Assembly: GCA_010279815.1 (NCBI GenBank)
Contig: QEOQ01000221.1
Location: forward strand, 424,356 to 488,355
Source of the DNA: Brachionus plicatilis
Lineage: Eukaryota > Rotifera > Eurotatoria > Ploima > Brachionidae
DNA length: 64,000 nucleotides
Direction: 5' to 3'
The notes beneath the pieces were generated by a model. It made no database searches. It saw only the letters and a program-made list of their open reading frames with translations, and had not been told where the DNA came from. Numbering within the stretch: the stretch's first letter is position 1; every line of letters begins with the position of its first letter. A program made the position numbers and the translations under genes. Below, piece by piece: positions 1 through 11,247 of this stretch.

Positions 1-114
1 GTATGTCTGGTTGGGCTGCTTGTTGGCATAGTAGTTGACATTGGGAGTGGCTGGAGTGGCGTTGGTCGCAGCCGCCGCTGCCACTGCTTGCATGTAAAAA
101 TGCTGTGCTTCCAT
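1..114 (-). CDS. Alanine-rich protein, N-terminal fragment
   Basis: The minus strand opens with an ATG at 114 and runs 38 codons in frame off the left edge. The peptide starts MEAQHFYMQAVAAAAATN and continues with Pro/Thr/Asn/Tyr-rich sequence. A polyalanine run followed by such low-complexity sequence is common at the N terminus of animal transcription factors and RNA-binding proteins, but no domain is in view and I do not recognise the gene. GC content is clearly higher than in the flanking DNA, which supports real coding. Confidence 0.6.
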   Translation of the reverse strand, partial: MEAQHFYMQAVAAAAATNATPATPNVNYYANKQPNQTY

Positions 115-621
115 TTTTGCTCTATTTCTAAAATTAAACACGTATTTAAATAGGCTTTATCGGTTTCATCAGATGGTGGTGCAGTTTCTCATCTTGATTG
201 TAATCCGACTCAATCCATAAACCGGATTGAGTGGTAAGACGCCAGCTAGGAATAAAGCGGCGAGGCAAGTCATGTGAGAGAAAAAGAGAGAGAGATGTTT
301 AATCTTAATTATGATGAGATAATAATCATGAAATAATTTGAAATGCAATTAGAAAGTAATAAAGTTATTTTGTTTTATTTTGTTTCTGTGTGCTAGCTTA
401 AAAGCTTAGAAATAACTCGTACAGAATCAAATCAGCAGTCGAGTTTTTATAACTCGGATTGCTGTTTGGCAGCCAATTGAGATCGAACTGAGCATATTTG
501 TATCTGATTAGTCGATGGCATGAGAAGATAGTTGAAGAAATTAGTCTATTCTACCAATTGTAATTTTGGTTGATTTTTATCTATTAGAAAAATAAAGAAT
601 GAGATTAAATTAAAATTAGGT
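115..621. promoter_or_regulatory. Upstream region / 5' UTR of the alanine-rich gene
   Basis: Non-coding stretch upstream of the start at 114. It holds a hairpin at 208-232 (ACTCAATCC and GGATTGAGT around a 7-base loop) and a GA-rich run near 280-295. Its base composition is more mixed than the AT-rich DNA further right, consistent with promoter or 5' UTR. No TATA box is obvious. Confidence 0.35.
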
Positions 622-759
622 TTAAGCACCGGCGACTCGGACTAGTACTTTTCCTTGACTTTGTTTGTTTGATCTCAGCAAATATTTGACTTGGTGAGTT
701 TGGTTGTAGAGCTGAATGGGCACGATGCGCATCTCGGACTCTTTGTGTTCGAATGGCAT
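622..759 (-). CDS. Small ORF of 45 codons (possible upstream ORF or small protein)
   Basis: An ATG at 759 opens a 45-residue frame ending in TAA at 622-624, with an in-frame TGA upstream. The peptide begins MPFEHKESEMRIVPIQLYNQ and ends in a basic segment. It uses G and C far more than surrounding DNA, like the coding start at 1-114, and points the same way about 500 bases upstream of it. It could be a leader ORF, a separate micropeptide gene, or an exon. No family recognised. Confidence 0.3.
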   Translation of the reverse strand: MPFEHKESEMRIVPIQLYNQTHQVKYLLRSNKQSQGKVLVRVAGA

Positions 760-3469
760 GATTTTACTAAAGACCTTTTGCGCGCCTCAACTCAACTTAT
801 CCTTTGACTCTAAATATCAATACTTTTAGAAATAAAATGAATTAACATTTTGGATTTTTCAAATCGGCATGCTAACCTTTTATGACTTTGGAGGAAATTA
901 GAAGATTTTGTAGCTCTAAAACACTTGGGAGAACTTTTTTTTTTTTTCTTAATTTTCTTTGTTTCAAAAAAGTTGTATCCGAAAGTTATTTTTTATTTAT
1001 TTTATTCTATTAGATAATGTTAAGCAAAATAGATCCAAGTCATTTTTTTCAGTCTAGCGGTTGAATTAAATTTTTTGATGCTTCACCTTAATAGAATAAA
1101 ATTAAAAAAGTAAATTTTCTTATTTTTTATTTTTGAATTGCTCCAAAATGAACAAAGATAAACAGAAGTTTTCCACGTCTAAACGATGCTTGAGATACAT
1201 TTATTTTTTTATTTAAAAAAAAATACAAAAAAGTGAAAATTAATATTAGAAAAAAAACATGAATAATGTCTCTATTTTTTAAGGTATTGATGCATATGTT
1301 GATTTTTTATTTTGAATGAAAAACTATTTTTTAGAAAGAACTTGTATAAAACAGTTCAACAAAAAAATTTACTTTAAGTTCTTTCTAACACCAATGTTAC
1401 TTCTTTTTCTAGCAAATATTCTTCATATTCTAATTAAAACAAAAGTATACTCTAAGTTTACTTTTAATTAATATATCAACTGCATGCTTCTAAAATTACT
1501 AAAATTTGCAACAAATTAAATTTTGATTGTAAAACAAGAATTGAATGCTGAGCAAATGTTCATGCAAAAATTATAAAAAAAAAAATTAACGAAATTATAC
1601 ATTGATATTTCTTATTAATGAACGCTTTTTATTTTTCAAATAAAGTTATATTAGAAAAATTTAATCATCCTAGAATAATATAGATAATTAAAAAATATGT
1701 TGTATTTATAAGCTATATAACTGAATTTAGGAGTATTAAAAATAAATTTTTGTCGATATTGAAATAACCGTGTTTGGTTATTTAATTTATTCAAAAAATT
1801 TCGCCAGGCTTGGCGATGTTATACATAGAAATATAATAAATATAAAAATTGTTTAATTCACAAAAGTTAAGTTTTTAGGTTCTTAATTGTTGGATGCGTC
1901 TGTACTCGGGGATAGTTGGGTGACATATCCGTGGTTGAGTTGAGAGACCAAATAAGAGAAAGAAAAGTAGAATTTAAATGATAAACTTTTATTTGAAAAA
2001 ATGGAACCCCCCTAAAAATTATAATTGTGAATGTTTAGGAAAAAAAATGTGACTTGAGAGTTACATAAAGTAATTGTGAAAAATACTCGCTTGTAATTTT
2101 TAGAGCTAAGATTCAAGATAAATTTAAATGTGGGTTCTAACATTATAAAATTTTTCAGCGTTAATTTTTTTAATAAAATTTAAAAACTCAATCTTTTTTA
2201 AAATCCTTTTACATGCAATTTTCGATATAAAGACTATCTTAAATCGAGTTTTGACTGTACTAAGAATTTAACTAAATAAATTAAAATTTTTATTTTTTCA
2301 AGAATTTTTTGTATTGGCTAGGCTTCTTGCTCTGAGACTTGGTAGAATATAAATTATTTTTATTTTGCTCAAAAAAGTTGTATCCGATTTAGACTGGTGC
2401 AACTTAATTGATTATGGAAATTAGGCCTGTACAAGCACAGGCTTGTTGATAAAGAGATGATCTTGTTCAGATTAGAATAGGAGGCAAATTACCATTTGCA
2501 TGTCGAAATTTTAACAATGAGTTGTGTTGAAAATTTATCAAAGAATATATTAGCACACATGTGCCGGACTTCTCGGCCTAAATCAGATTTCAAGCCTAAT
2601 TTAAAAATTGAATAAAAATTGCATTCATTATCTAGAATTCAAAGGTTATTCAGAATAGATACATATGATGGCCGGTCTTCATATTTTGCTCTTGTTTCAT
2701 GCAAGACCCAAAGCTGAAATAACAAAAATGGATTTGAAGAAGTATCGTCGTGGTTATGTGTGATCAAAAGACCATGAAATAGATAGGCATAGATTGGAGC
2801 AATTTGTTTATTTGCAATCTAAATAGATATATATGAGAAAGTTTATTTTTTTATCCATGGAGAATTATTGATCAGATAATTAGGCTGGCAATTTGTTATT
2901 ATTTTTTTTTTAAAGCTAATAAAAATATTGAGTTTTTCCGATTTTGTTTTTCTTTGTAATTTCGCTAAAATGCTAAATTTAATTGAACTAATTATTTGGG
3001 TATACTGATTGAGATTTATCTGTTCAAATCAATTAGATTTTAGTACCGATCAAATGGTCTCCAGAGAATCTTATGTAAACATTTCAATTTTTTTTCTCTA
3101 ATCAGCTCAATCGATGTTGATTTTTCAAAAATTTTCCCACAACATTCAACACTTTTTAACCATAATAAATTTGATATTCTTAAAAAATATTTAACAAAAA
3201 TAATGTTTTAGCTAAAATATGCTGATTGTTGAACGGAGACAGTTTGGTATGGAGCTCATTCAAATGACTAAAAAAATTTTCTTTTTAACTTGAACTCAAA
3301 AATGATGTCAGATTTGCGGACCAAAAAAATAAAAATTGCATTAAAAACTGAGTTAAAAATTTTGAAATTAGAATAAGCCAAAAAATAAATCTTTTAATTG
3401 ATATTTTTTTCTAATTATTTTTAAATTCTAAAAAAAATTTTAAAAATACAAAATTTTTGTCTGTTTACC
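760..3469. other. AT-rich intergenic DNA with a few higher-complexity islands
   Basis: No gene is supported. A perfect hairpin TCGCCAGGCTTGGCGA lies at 1801-1816. The stretch about 2390-2860 is less AT-rich and contains an octamer-like ATTTGCAT near 2495 and an ATCAAAAG motif near 2763. These are typical of transcription-factor sites, but single matches of this length prove little. Confidence 0.3.
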
Positions 3470-3990
3470 TTAATTCTAATTTTTGTCTTTATTTTAAGAG
3501 TAAAATTTAAATAAAAAAAATCGATTTAATAGCCTAAAAAACTGTATAAAAACATTTGTTGATTATTTTGCCTAATAATTTTACCATTTTCGTCCGAGGT
3601 AGCCTTTTTCTACCACGTTTCTTAAGTGTTAGTTGATTTTGCTGTGCTGTAGTAACATTAGTTGTTTCTTTATTTGAATTAGTTGCGATATCGGAAGTTA
3701 TTGAAATTTGGGATTCGGCTTGGTTGATCTGAAGGTTCAATTCCCTAAGTCAAAATAACACTTTTGCTGTCCCACCAACTAATCGAAATCCTCTTAGGGA
3801 ATTGAACCTTCAGGTCAACCAAGCCAAATCCCAAATTTCAATAACTTCCAATATCGCACAAAATTCAAATAAAGAAACAACTAATGGTAAAATTACTAGG
3901 CCAAATAATCAACAACAGTTTTTTAGGCTATTAAATCGATTTTTTTATTTAAATTTTACTCTTAGAATAAAGACAAAAATTAGAATTAAG
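3470..3990. mobile_element. Palindromic (foldback) element with coding-like arms
   Basis: Two long inverted arms, about 3470-3750 and 3789-3990, flank a spacer of about 40 bases. Inner ends are AATTCCCTAAG and CTTAGGGAATT. Read outward from the spacer, both arms keep an open frame starting NLQ(I/V)NQA(E/K)SQISITS, without an ATG (TTG in both). The left arm carries about 70 extra bases encoding a basic stretch (KKRGRKRLPR). This is best read as a foldback or MITE-type element, perhaps carrying a piece of a transposase gene. No target duplication could be assigned. Confidence 0.55.
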
Positions 3991-6705
3991 ATTAATTTTT
4001 AATTTTATTTCAAGTGAAAAAAGGTTTTTTTTTTGCTTTTTTCAATAATAAAAATTGGAATACCCTTTTTTTTTAATAAACTTTTAAACAGTACTTAAAA
4101 ATACATTTCTAGTTGTCTAGATAAATTAAATTAACTTAATTAACCTCTTTTCCAAATGAGTAAGTTAAATTTTGGAATTTTTGTTTAGATCAAGTTTTAA
4201 ATTTCAATATTACTTTTTATAAAAAGTTAAAGCTATTTTTGAAATCCTTGATACCTAAAAGCTTTTTTTTGTAAAAGGTTATGGCTTTTATAACTCATTT
4301 GAATCAAAATTCACCCTTTTAACACAAAAAATCTTTATCTCATCTTTTATTTATTCTAATTATTATTTTCATTTGTAATAAGAAAATTTTAATATAAATA
4401 ATATATCAATAATAAAAATAATTTATATATTATTTTTATTTATGATAATAAATATTTTTGTATTTTAAAAAATAATGAAAATATAATTCACATAATATCC
4501 AATGTTCTTTTAGACATGAAGAATTAAGGGATCCAGATTCTTAGCCAAGTTTTTCCTGCTTATTTCGCAGATCAAATCAGATTTATTGGAGAAATCTTAA
4601 CGATTTAATTCAAAATTAGTCGCAGTTTAATCTGCATCTAAAAACATACAATTTATTACAATGATCTGCAGTGAAAACGCTGGTACATGGCGATAAAGAT
4701 AAGGCGAATCAGACAAAACTGAGATACCAGATTAATTCTAATGACGACGCAGAGTGAAGTTTTTCTATAGGATTTTTATTTAGGGAATTTATATCATAAA
4801 GTACTCAAGGATTTTTCTATTATTTGATTATTTAAACTTAATTTTTGCATGAAATGGCCAATTTGGCTGCAAATGAGAATCTTTAAGAGTAAATATAACT
4901 TATACCGACTCAACTTTTAATAAAATTAAGAAAATTATCAAAAAATAAAAACACATTTATAAATTCAAAGATTTTATGCCAAAAAAGCAAATTAAAATAA
5001 TTTAAAACAAATTAAAGATATGTTTTTGCTTTTTTCTGCAATAAATTTAATTTCAGCTTTTCTGAAAATATGCAAAGTTATCAAAAATTTTATTTAGATA
5101 CGTCAAAATCACGTAATTCAATGACTGAAACCTCCATAATGTAATAAAAAAGCTTTATTTTCTATCATGGTCTTTTTTCCTAAGATAAATTCATCATCTT
5201 TTTTTATTAAAAAGTTAAACCCGTTTTCAATTTCTGGATTATTATGCAATGATGATTAATGAAAATTGAATAATACTAAAAGAAGAGCATTTATTTACAT
5301 AAAAGTGATATAATAATATTGTGTTGTTGATTAATTTTTTATACTTATCGTATTATACAAGCCATTTAAAAATACTAGTTAACTTTTCGAAATTTTTATT
5401 TATCTCAATTAAATTTTAATAAGAGAAATAAATTAATTTTATTTATTATTTGATTTATTTTTTTATTAACTTAATTATTAATTTTTAATAATATCTTAAA
5501 AACTGATTAATACTTATTTATTATTATTTTTAATGATATCGGTCTTTAAAAGATCATTAATTTTAATTTTATTTTTTTAAATTTTAAAATTTTAAATATC
5601 AATAAATATTGTAAAATTATTTAAATATTTTATTAATCAATATATGATTAAAAAGGGAGAAGAATCTGTAGTTAAAATAATTAGAACATAATAAATAAAT
5701 AGTATTTATTATCTCAGAATCTTTTCTAAAAATTCTCTAGGACACTTATACATCAAGCGAAATGAAAATTAATGAAGCGTTCAATGTGAAAAAAAAAAGA
5801 AAAAAATTTTAACTAAACTAAAATTTATATTAGTTATATTTTAATTTATATAGTAAATAATACAATAAGTTTGGTTTTAAAGAACTCAACTGTAATATTT
5901 TATGATTTTAAAAGAACCGAATAAATCTCATTTAATATTTGATATCTAAATGATATAAAAAATTCTTCAAAATGAGAAAAAATTATTAAAAAAAAACTTT
6001 TTGTCTTTTAATATTCGCAAATTTTTTTTGTCGGCATCAGTTTTCTAAAAATTGCTTAAATCTTTGAAAAAAATAATTTGATCATTAAATTAATTTTCTT
6101 TAGTAAAGAAAGCTAAAAGATAAAAAGCAGTCAAGCGTTTTTTATATTTTTTCACAATACGTTTTTTTTTAAGATCTTGTTTTTAGGCTAAAACAAAATA
6201 TAAAAAAAATTTAAATAATTTTCATTTATTTTTAATTGTAATAGTTTGTATTTTAGAGACCAAAAAAAATACATCCCAGAAAATAAATAAAATTCTCTAA
6301 TCGATTTATCAATATCTAATTTTATAGAAATTTCTTAAAAATTTTTTCTAAAAATACCTGTATAATGACAAAGTTATATTTCAAGAATTTTCTGAATAAA
6401 AAATGGAGTCATATGCTTAAAGTTAAAAATATTTTTAGAAAATGTCTCTTTGTGTCTTTTCAATTATTTACATTGATTCGAAGTCAGTTTTTAAAAATTA
6501 ATTTATTTTTCACTTTACCACATTAATTATTACATTGGAAATAAAATAAATTTAAGAATTTCTAAAATTTTCTTTTCTTTCAGTTTTTCATTTTATCTAA
6601 AGGACTAAATGCACGTTACAGATATAAATAGATAAAAAAAGTTGAAAAATTTCTAATTTCCCGTTTTAAAAAATAAAAGAAAACCAAAAAAAAAATTTTA
6701 AAAAG
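3991..6705. other. AT-rich intergenic DNA
   Basis: No coding region is supported. About 4500-4770 is more mixed in composition than its surroundings and could be a conserved regulatory block. The remainder is extremely A+T-rich with homopolymer runs. Confidence 0.3.
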
Positions 6706-6777
6706 AGGGGGCATCCGGGATTGAACCGGAGACCTCTCGATCTGCAGTCGAATGCTCTACCACTGAGCTATACCCCC
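6706..6777 (-). tRNA. tRNA-Cys (GCA), copy 1
   Basis: A 72-nt cloverleaf on the minus strand. The acceptor stem GGGGGTA pairs with TGCCCCC, the discriminator base is U, the D-loop A-box is TAGCTCAGTGG, the anticodon loop is CTGCAGA (anticodon GCA, Cys), and the B-box is GGTTCAATCC. A T-run follows the 3' end (CTCTTTTTAAAA), as expected for RNA polymerase III termination. No intron. Confidence 0.95.
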
Positions 6778-7128
6778 CCGCGGTTTCTAAAGTCTTAATA
6801 TTTAAAATAAAAATTATTTAAGCGATGTTTTTAAAATGTAGGTGAAATTAATAAAATATATTGATTTTTTAATGATTTAAAAAATATAATTAGTTTAAAA
6901 TGGGGTTTAGTTCAGTGGTAATTTTATTAATTATTTTAAAATAAAATTTTTTATATTTTTATTAAAATATTCTATTGGAACTAAAATTTAAAAATAAAAA
7001 AGGTTAGTTGTTATAATTTTTATGGAGAATCCCACAAAATTATAACCCTAAAAAAGCAATTATTTAAAAAAAAAAACTAAAAATCAAGTTCTGATCAAAA
7101 TAAATAATACAAACTCTTTTAAAAAAAG

Positions 7129-7200
7129 AGGGGGCATCCGGGATTGAACCGGAGACCTCTCGATCTGCAGTCGAATGCTCTACCACTGAGCTATACCCCC
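7129..7200 (-). tRNA. tRNA-Cys (GCA), copy 2
   Basis: Identical in sequence to the copy at 6706-6777 and in the same orientation. A T-run follows the 3' end on the minus strand. Confidence 0.95.
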
Positions 7201-7340
7201 TTATTTTATTTCAATTTAATCAATATTCATAAATTTTTGTAAGGTATTTTATTTGACACAATGAAAATCTAACCCCCTTATTTTTTTTCAATATTCATAA
7301 TATTTTGTCTAAGGTGTTTTATTTGACACAATGCATAAAT
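7195..7340. repeat. Imperfect tandem duplication next to tRNA-Cys copy 2
   Basis: Two head-to-tail copies, about 7195-7271 and 7272-7340, each begin CCCCCTTATTTT and end TTTATTTGACACAATG. The first starts inside the 5' end of the tRNA, so the second carries a relic of the tRNA edge next to a second copy of its upstream flank. Confidence 0.6.
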
Positions 7341-7397
7341 TACCATTGAAAAAAATATCTACCTTTATTTGAAATATGTCACACTATTGCACCTTAA

Positions 7398-7774
7398 ATC
7401 AAAAAAATGGGGTTGTGAAGTTGGTTTCAATTCGATCTTTTCAATTCAGAAAAACTTGAATAATTCTTTTACTAATAGAGATAATTTAGTTCCATAAAAT
7501 GCTCAATTATAAGCAAATTTGCTTAATTCAGTAAAATAAGTCTGCAAAATACTCTGCAATTTTATGCATTTTGCACGTCATTAAAAAATATTCAAATCAA
7601 TTGTGCACTTGCTTTGCAGAGTTTTTGCGGACATATATTTTCAGATTAAGTAAAGTTGCTTAAACATTAAGCATTTTACAGAACTAAATTATTCCTTATA
7701 GTAAAAAAGTTATTCAAACTTTTCTGAATTGAAACGATCGAATTGAAATGAACTTCACAGCCCCCAAAAAAATG
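7398..7774. repeat. Long imperfect palindrome between tRNA-Cys copies 2 and 3
   Basis: Left arm about 7398-7588 matches the reverse complement of about 7589-7774, for example TTTCAATTCGATC and TTTCAATTCAGAAAA on both arms. The arms lie between a minus-strand and a plus-strand tRNA-Cys gene, so the palindrome looks like the core of an inverted duplication that included the tRNA gene. Confidence 0.65.
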
Positions 7775-7807
7775 ATTTTTCATACAAAAAGACTTTCTCA
7801 ATTGTAA

Positions 7808-7879
7808 GGGGGTATAGCTCAGTGGTAGAGCATTCGACTGCAGATCGAGAGGTCTCCGGTTCAATCCCGGATGCCCCCT
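7808..7879 (+). tRNA. tRNA-Cys (GCA), copy 3
   Basis: Plus-strand copy with the same 72-nt sequence, anticodon GCA, followed by CTCTTTTT as polymerase III terminator. Confidence 0.95.
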
Positions 7880-8317
7880 CTTTTTAATTTTTTTCTAGTT
7901 TTCATTTAATGTTATACCTAGTAATGAAACAATTTGTAAATTTTGGCTATTCTTTGAATCTGCAAAAATTATTCTGTAATTTCATGTAATAGGCTCCTAT
8001 CAGAAATAAAAAACATAATTAAAATACACTATTGGATTGTTTGTTAATTAAAAGTTCTTATTTGAAATATCTTTTTCTTCTTAAAAATTTTAAAAATTAA
8101 TTTCACTTATCAAACATTTATATTATTTTGTTTTAATTTAAATAAACACTTGATATAAATACTTACCAATCTTCTATTATAATTTAAAAGCTTTCAAGAC
8201 TTTTTTAACGTTTTAAAAATTTCAAAGCAAACAGATCAGTAGATAAAAATTATATTCTTTTCCAAAATTTAGATCAACAAAAAAAATAACAATTTTTAAG
8301 TAAGTTAAACGATATAA

Positions 8318-8389
8318 GGGGGTATAGCTCAGTGGTAGAGCATTCGACTGCAGATCGAGAGGTCTCCGGTTCAATCCCGGATGCCCCCT
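8318..8389 (+). tRNA. tRNA-Cys (GCA), copy 4
   Basis: Fourth identical copy, plus strand, followed by CTCTTTTTTT. Only the tRNA and a few flanking bases are shared with copy 3. Confidence 0.95.
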
Positions 8390-10071
8390 CTTTTTTTCTA
8401 TCAAAATTAAATTAAATAATGCTGGTAAATTAGTTCAATTTCAATATAATTTTATTGAAATATCTCATTCAATAGTTTGATTGATGCTCGAAAAAATTTA
8501 AATGATTATTCAAACTACCTTAAGTTATCTTTTATTAATTTAGATTTTTGATCGAATACTATCAGTTGTTTGAAAAAAAACTACATTACAATTATTTTTT
8601 CTCATATATAATATCAAAATAAAATCTCAAAATTATGAATCAAAAACATTTTTGATTAAGATTCTTTGCATTTTTTTCAAATTCAGTTTAGATTTTTTAA
8701 ATTTTTATGTCATTTTTTTTGGGTAAAAAAATTTTTCGATTATTTTATCTCAAATAAATTAAAGTTTTATTCCAGTCTAAGCAGTAGCTAAATTTAAACA
8801 CCCAAATTCATAAAAAGATTTTGGTTTTTGAACAAAATCAAAAATTTAGGTCCCTTTTTTCATATCGAAAATTACAAAATAATATTAAAGTTGAAAAAAA
8901 AATTATTAAAAAGTTGAATTGAGAAAAAATTTGTTTCAACTAAATATTAAAATTAAAAAAAGTTGAAGTTTTCTGAATTCTTAAAATTGTTTGAATTAGT
9001 GTTCTTGCACCAATAATTGAATATCGAATAAAAAATTTCAGAAATTTAAAAAAAAAATTAAGTTTTAAGTCAATTAAATTTTCACTAGGAGAATTTATTC
9101 AAAAATTTAATTTATTTTTATTTCGTAATCTTTTTATAAAAATAACATTATCGATTTATTTTAATTTTTAATTATACTTACTTTTTTGGTAATCAATCTT
9201 AAAAGATTAAAAAAAACTTTATTCGTTTACATATAAAAACTAACTAAATTTTTCGAATTTTTTAATCTTGAAATTCTCTCAAACTTCTGTAAAATTTTTA
9301 CTCAAGTTTTTATAGCTATAATTCATTTAAAAGTAAGTTTATATTATAATTCTTGTGAATAGAATTAGACCTATTTAGATCTAGAATAAGCTTTCGATCC
9401 ATTTGACAAAGTATATTCATCTTTTCTTTGCATATTTTAGTCTAATATGAGACTAATATCAAAATGGATAATTTTAAAAATTTTAAATTAATTATTTTGT
9501 TTCAGGAAAAATACAATCAATAATGGTTATATTATTTTTTTTAATTATAAATCTTATCATTAATAATATTTGGTGATATTTTCAGACAAATTGTTAAAAA
9601 AATAATAAAGCGACAAAAATATTTTTATTTTCATATAATATATATGTAATTGGACAAAAATTACCAAGCAACAACTTTTGTAATAAAATTAATTTTAAAT
9701 GTCCTATAACACGAATTATTGATCTAGTAATTAAGTTCATTTTTTGCTTTTAGCTTAGTCAAGTAGTTTTACTAAAAATAAATGGCTAAAATTTTGCCCA
9801 ACTTGAATGTATGATTTTTTTTTAATTTTCCATATCCAAACTTTGATAGCAAACTATCGATATTTTGTAAAAGAAAATTACCAAACCGAAACATAGTAAA
9901 AATTTGCATAGCTTATTTTTATTATTTCAGAAATTAAAGGTGAGCTTTGTCAAAATGATTTTGAAAAGCCCCCTTCACTTCTGTATACAATTTTCAGTGT
10001 TTGAAATAATTGAGAAAAAATATTAATGATTATAAAATCATTTGAGTATGAAGAATGCAGGCAAAACTGCT
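8390..10071. other. AT-rich intergenic DNA
   Basis: I see nothing codable or clearly repetitive between the tRNA cluster and the first elongase gene. Confidence 0.3.
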
Positions 10072-10080
10072 TATAAATAC
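10072..10080 (+). promoter_or_regulatory. TATA box of the first elongase gene
   Basis: TATAAATAC lies 60 bases upstream of the start codon at 10140. The neighbouring paralogue has a TATA-like motif at nearly the same distance, which supports a functional role. Confidence 0.5.
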
Positions 10081-10139
10081 CTAAATTACTTCAGTTTGTA
10101 CAAAATTTTTTTAGCTTTCAAAAAACAACCGGCTCTAAA

Positions 10140-11247
10140 ATGGAACGTCTTGTCAGTTCATATAACTACTACTTGTCCATTTCTGGTAATTTTGTAAAAC
10201 TCATTAGAACATCAAAAATGAAAACAGGTTCAATTAAGATAAGCGCCTTGAAAATCGCTTCGGAATGAGCAGCATATTTTCGCCAATTTTAACTCTGGTG
10301 ATCTATGGAATCATACTATTTGTGATTCGGAAAATTATGGAGAACAGAAAACCATTTGAGCTCAAAACTTTTATGGTTTTCTATAATCTTTTTCAAGTCA
10401 TAGCCTCTTTTTATAATTGTTTTGAAGTAATTTTAACAACAAAAAAATATCTTTTATTAAAAATATTTTTGAAGATTTTGTATCTTGTGATAAAAATGAA
10501 GTATAATTTAACTTGTGAGCCAGTCGATTATTCTGATGATCCCGATGCAACTAGTGTAATTTTTTTTAAAGATTAAAGGAAAAAATTTTAATTTTTTTAT
10601 TCATTTCAGTTGGCTTATGCGATTCACTTTTATTATGTTATGAAAGTGACAGATTTAATGGACACAGTAAAAAATTTAAATTTACTTTTGAATTTTTGGA
10701 AAAATTTACTTTAAGATTATTTTTGCATTGAGAAAAAAAACAAACCAGATTACTTTTTTGCATGTATTCCATCATTCATCGATGATCATAACTGGATGGC
10801 TCGGAACCAAGTGGGTGCCCGGCGGTCAATGTAATTTTAATGAAAAATTTTTTCTTAGTTTTGAATTTATTTTTAGCTTTTGTGTGTGTAATGTTCAATT
10901 CATTTGTGCATGGTGTAATGTATAGCTATTACGGGTTGGCATCTATGGGCCCATCTGTTCAAAAATATCTATGGTGGAAGAAATATTTGACTCAATTACA
11001 ACTGGTATTGTTAAATAATTAATTTTTAAAAATAATATAATTGATTTTGTAATTAAATTAGTTCCAATTCTTATGTGTTGTATCTCATTCAATTGTAAAC
11101 GCGACTCAAACCGAGTGCACTTATCCAAAAGCCTTTGTGTATTCAACCGCGATTTACACCACGTTGATCGCTGCTCTATTTGTTAATTTCTACAGAAAAT
11201 CATATATAAAAAAATCGGCTCAAATTGAAAACAAAAAAACTGAATAA
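10140..11247 (+). CDS. Very-long-chain fatty-acid elongase (ELOVL family), gene 1
   Basis: Seven exons: 10140-10185, 10239-10426, 10475-10555, 10610-10666, 10716-10830, 10859-11004 and 11062-11247, giving 272 residues, a normal length for the family. ELO proteins are ER membrane condensing enzymes that join malonyl-CoA to an acyl-CoA. Visible family motifs are KVTDLMDT (the KxxExxDT region), the catalytic histidine box [19 protein letters not shown] and TQLQ. The C terminus is KKTE, a dilysine KKxx signal for ER retrieval. Several hydrophobic segments are present, as expected. Intron 5 is only 28 bases. Gene 2 downstream has the same exon plan. Substrate chain length cannot be read from sequence. 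Confidence 0.93.

Noticed and set aside
6900..6925. tRNA-like start TTTAGTTCAGTGGTAA
   Set aside because: Resembles an A-box, but no anticodon arm or B-box follows; at most a tRNA fragment.
7676..7864. Minus-strand ORF containing NRRPLDLQSNALPLSYTPL
   Set aside because: It is a translation of the tRNA-Cys gene on the opposite strand, a well-known false protein; the same applies to 8222-8404.
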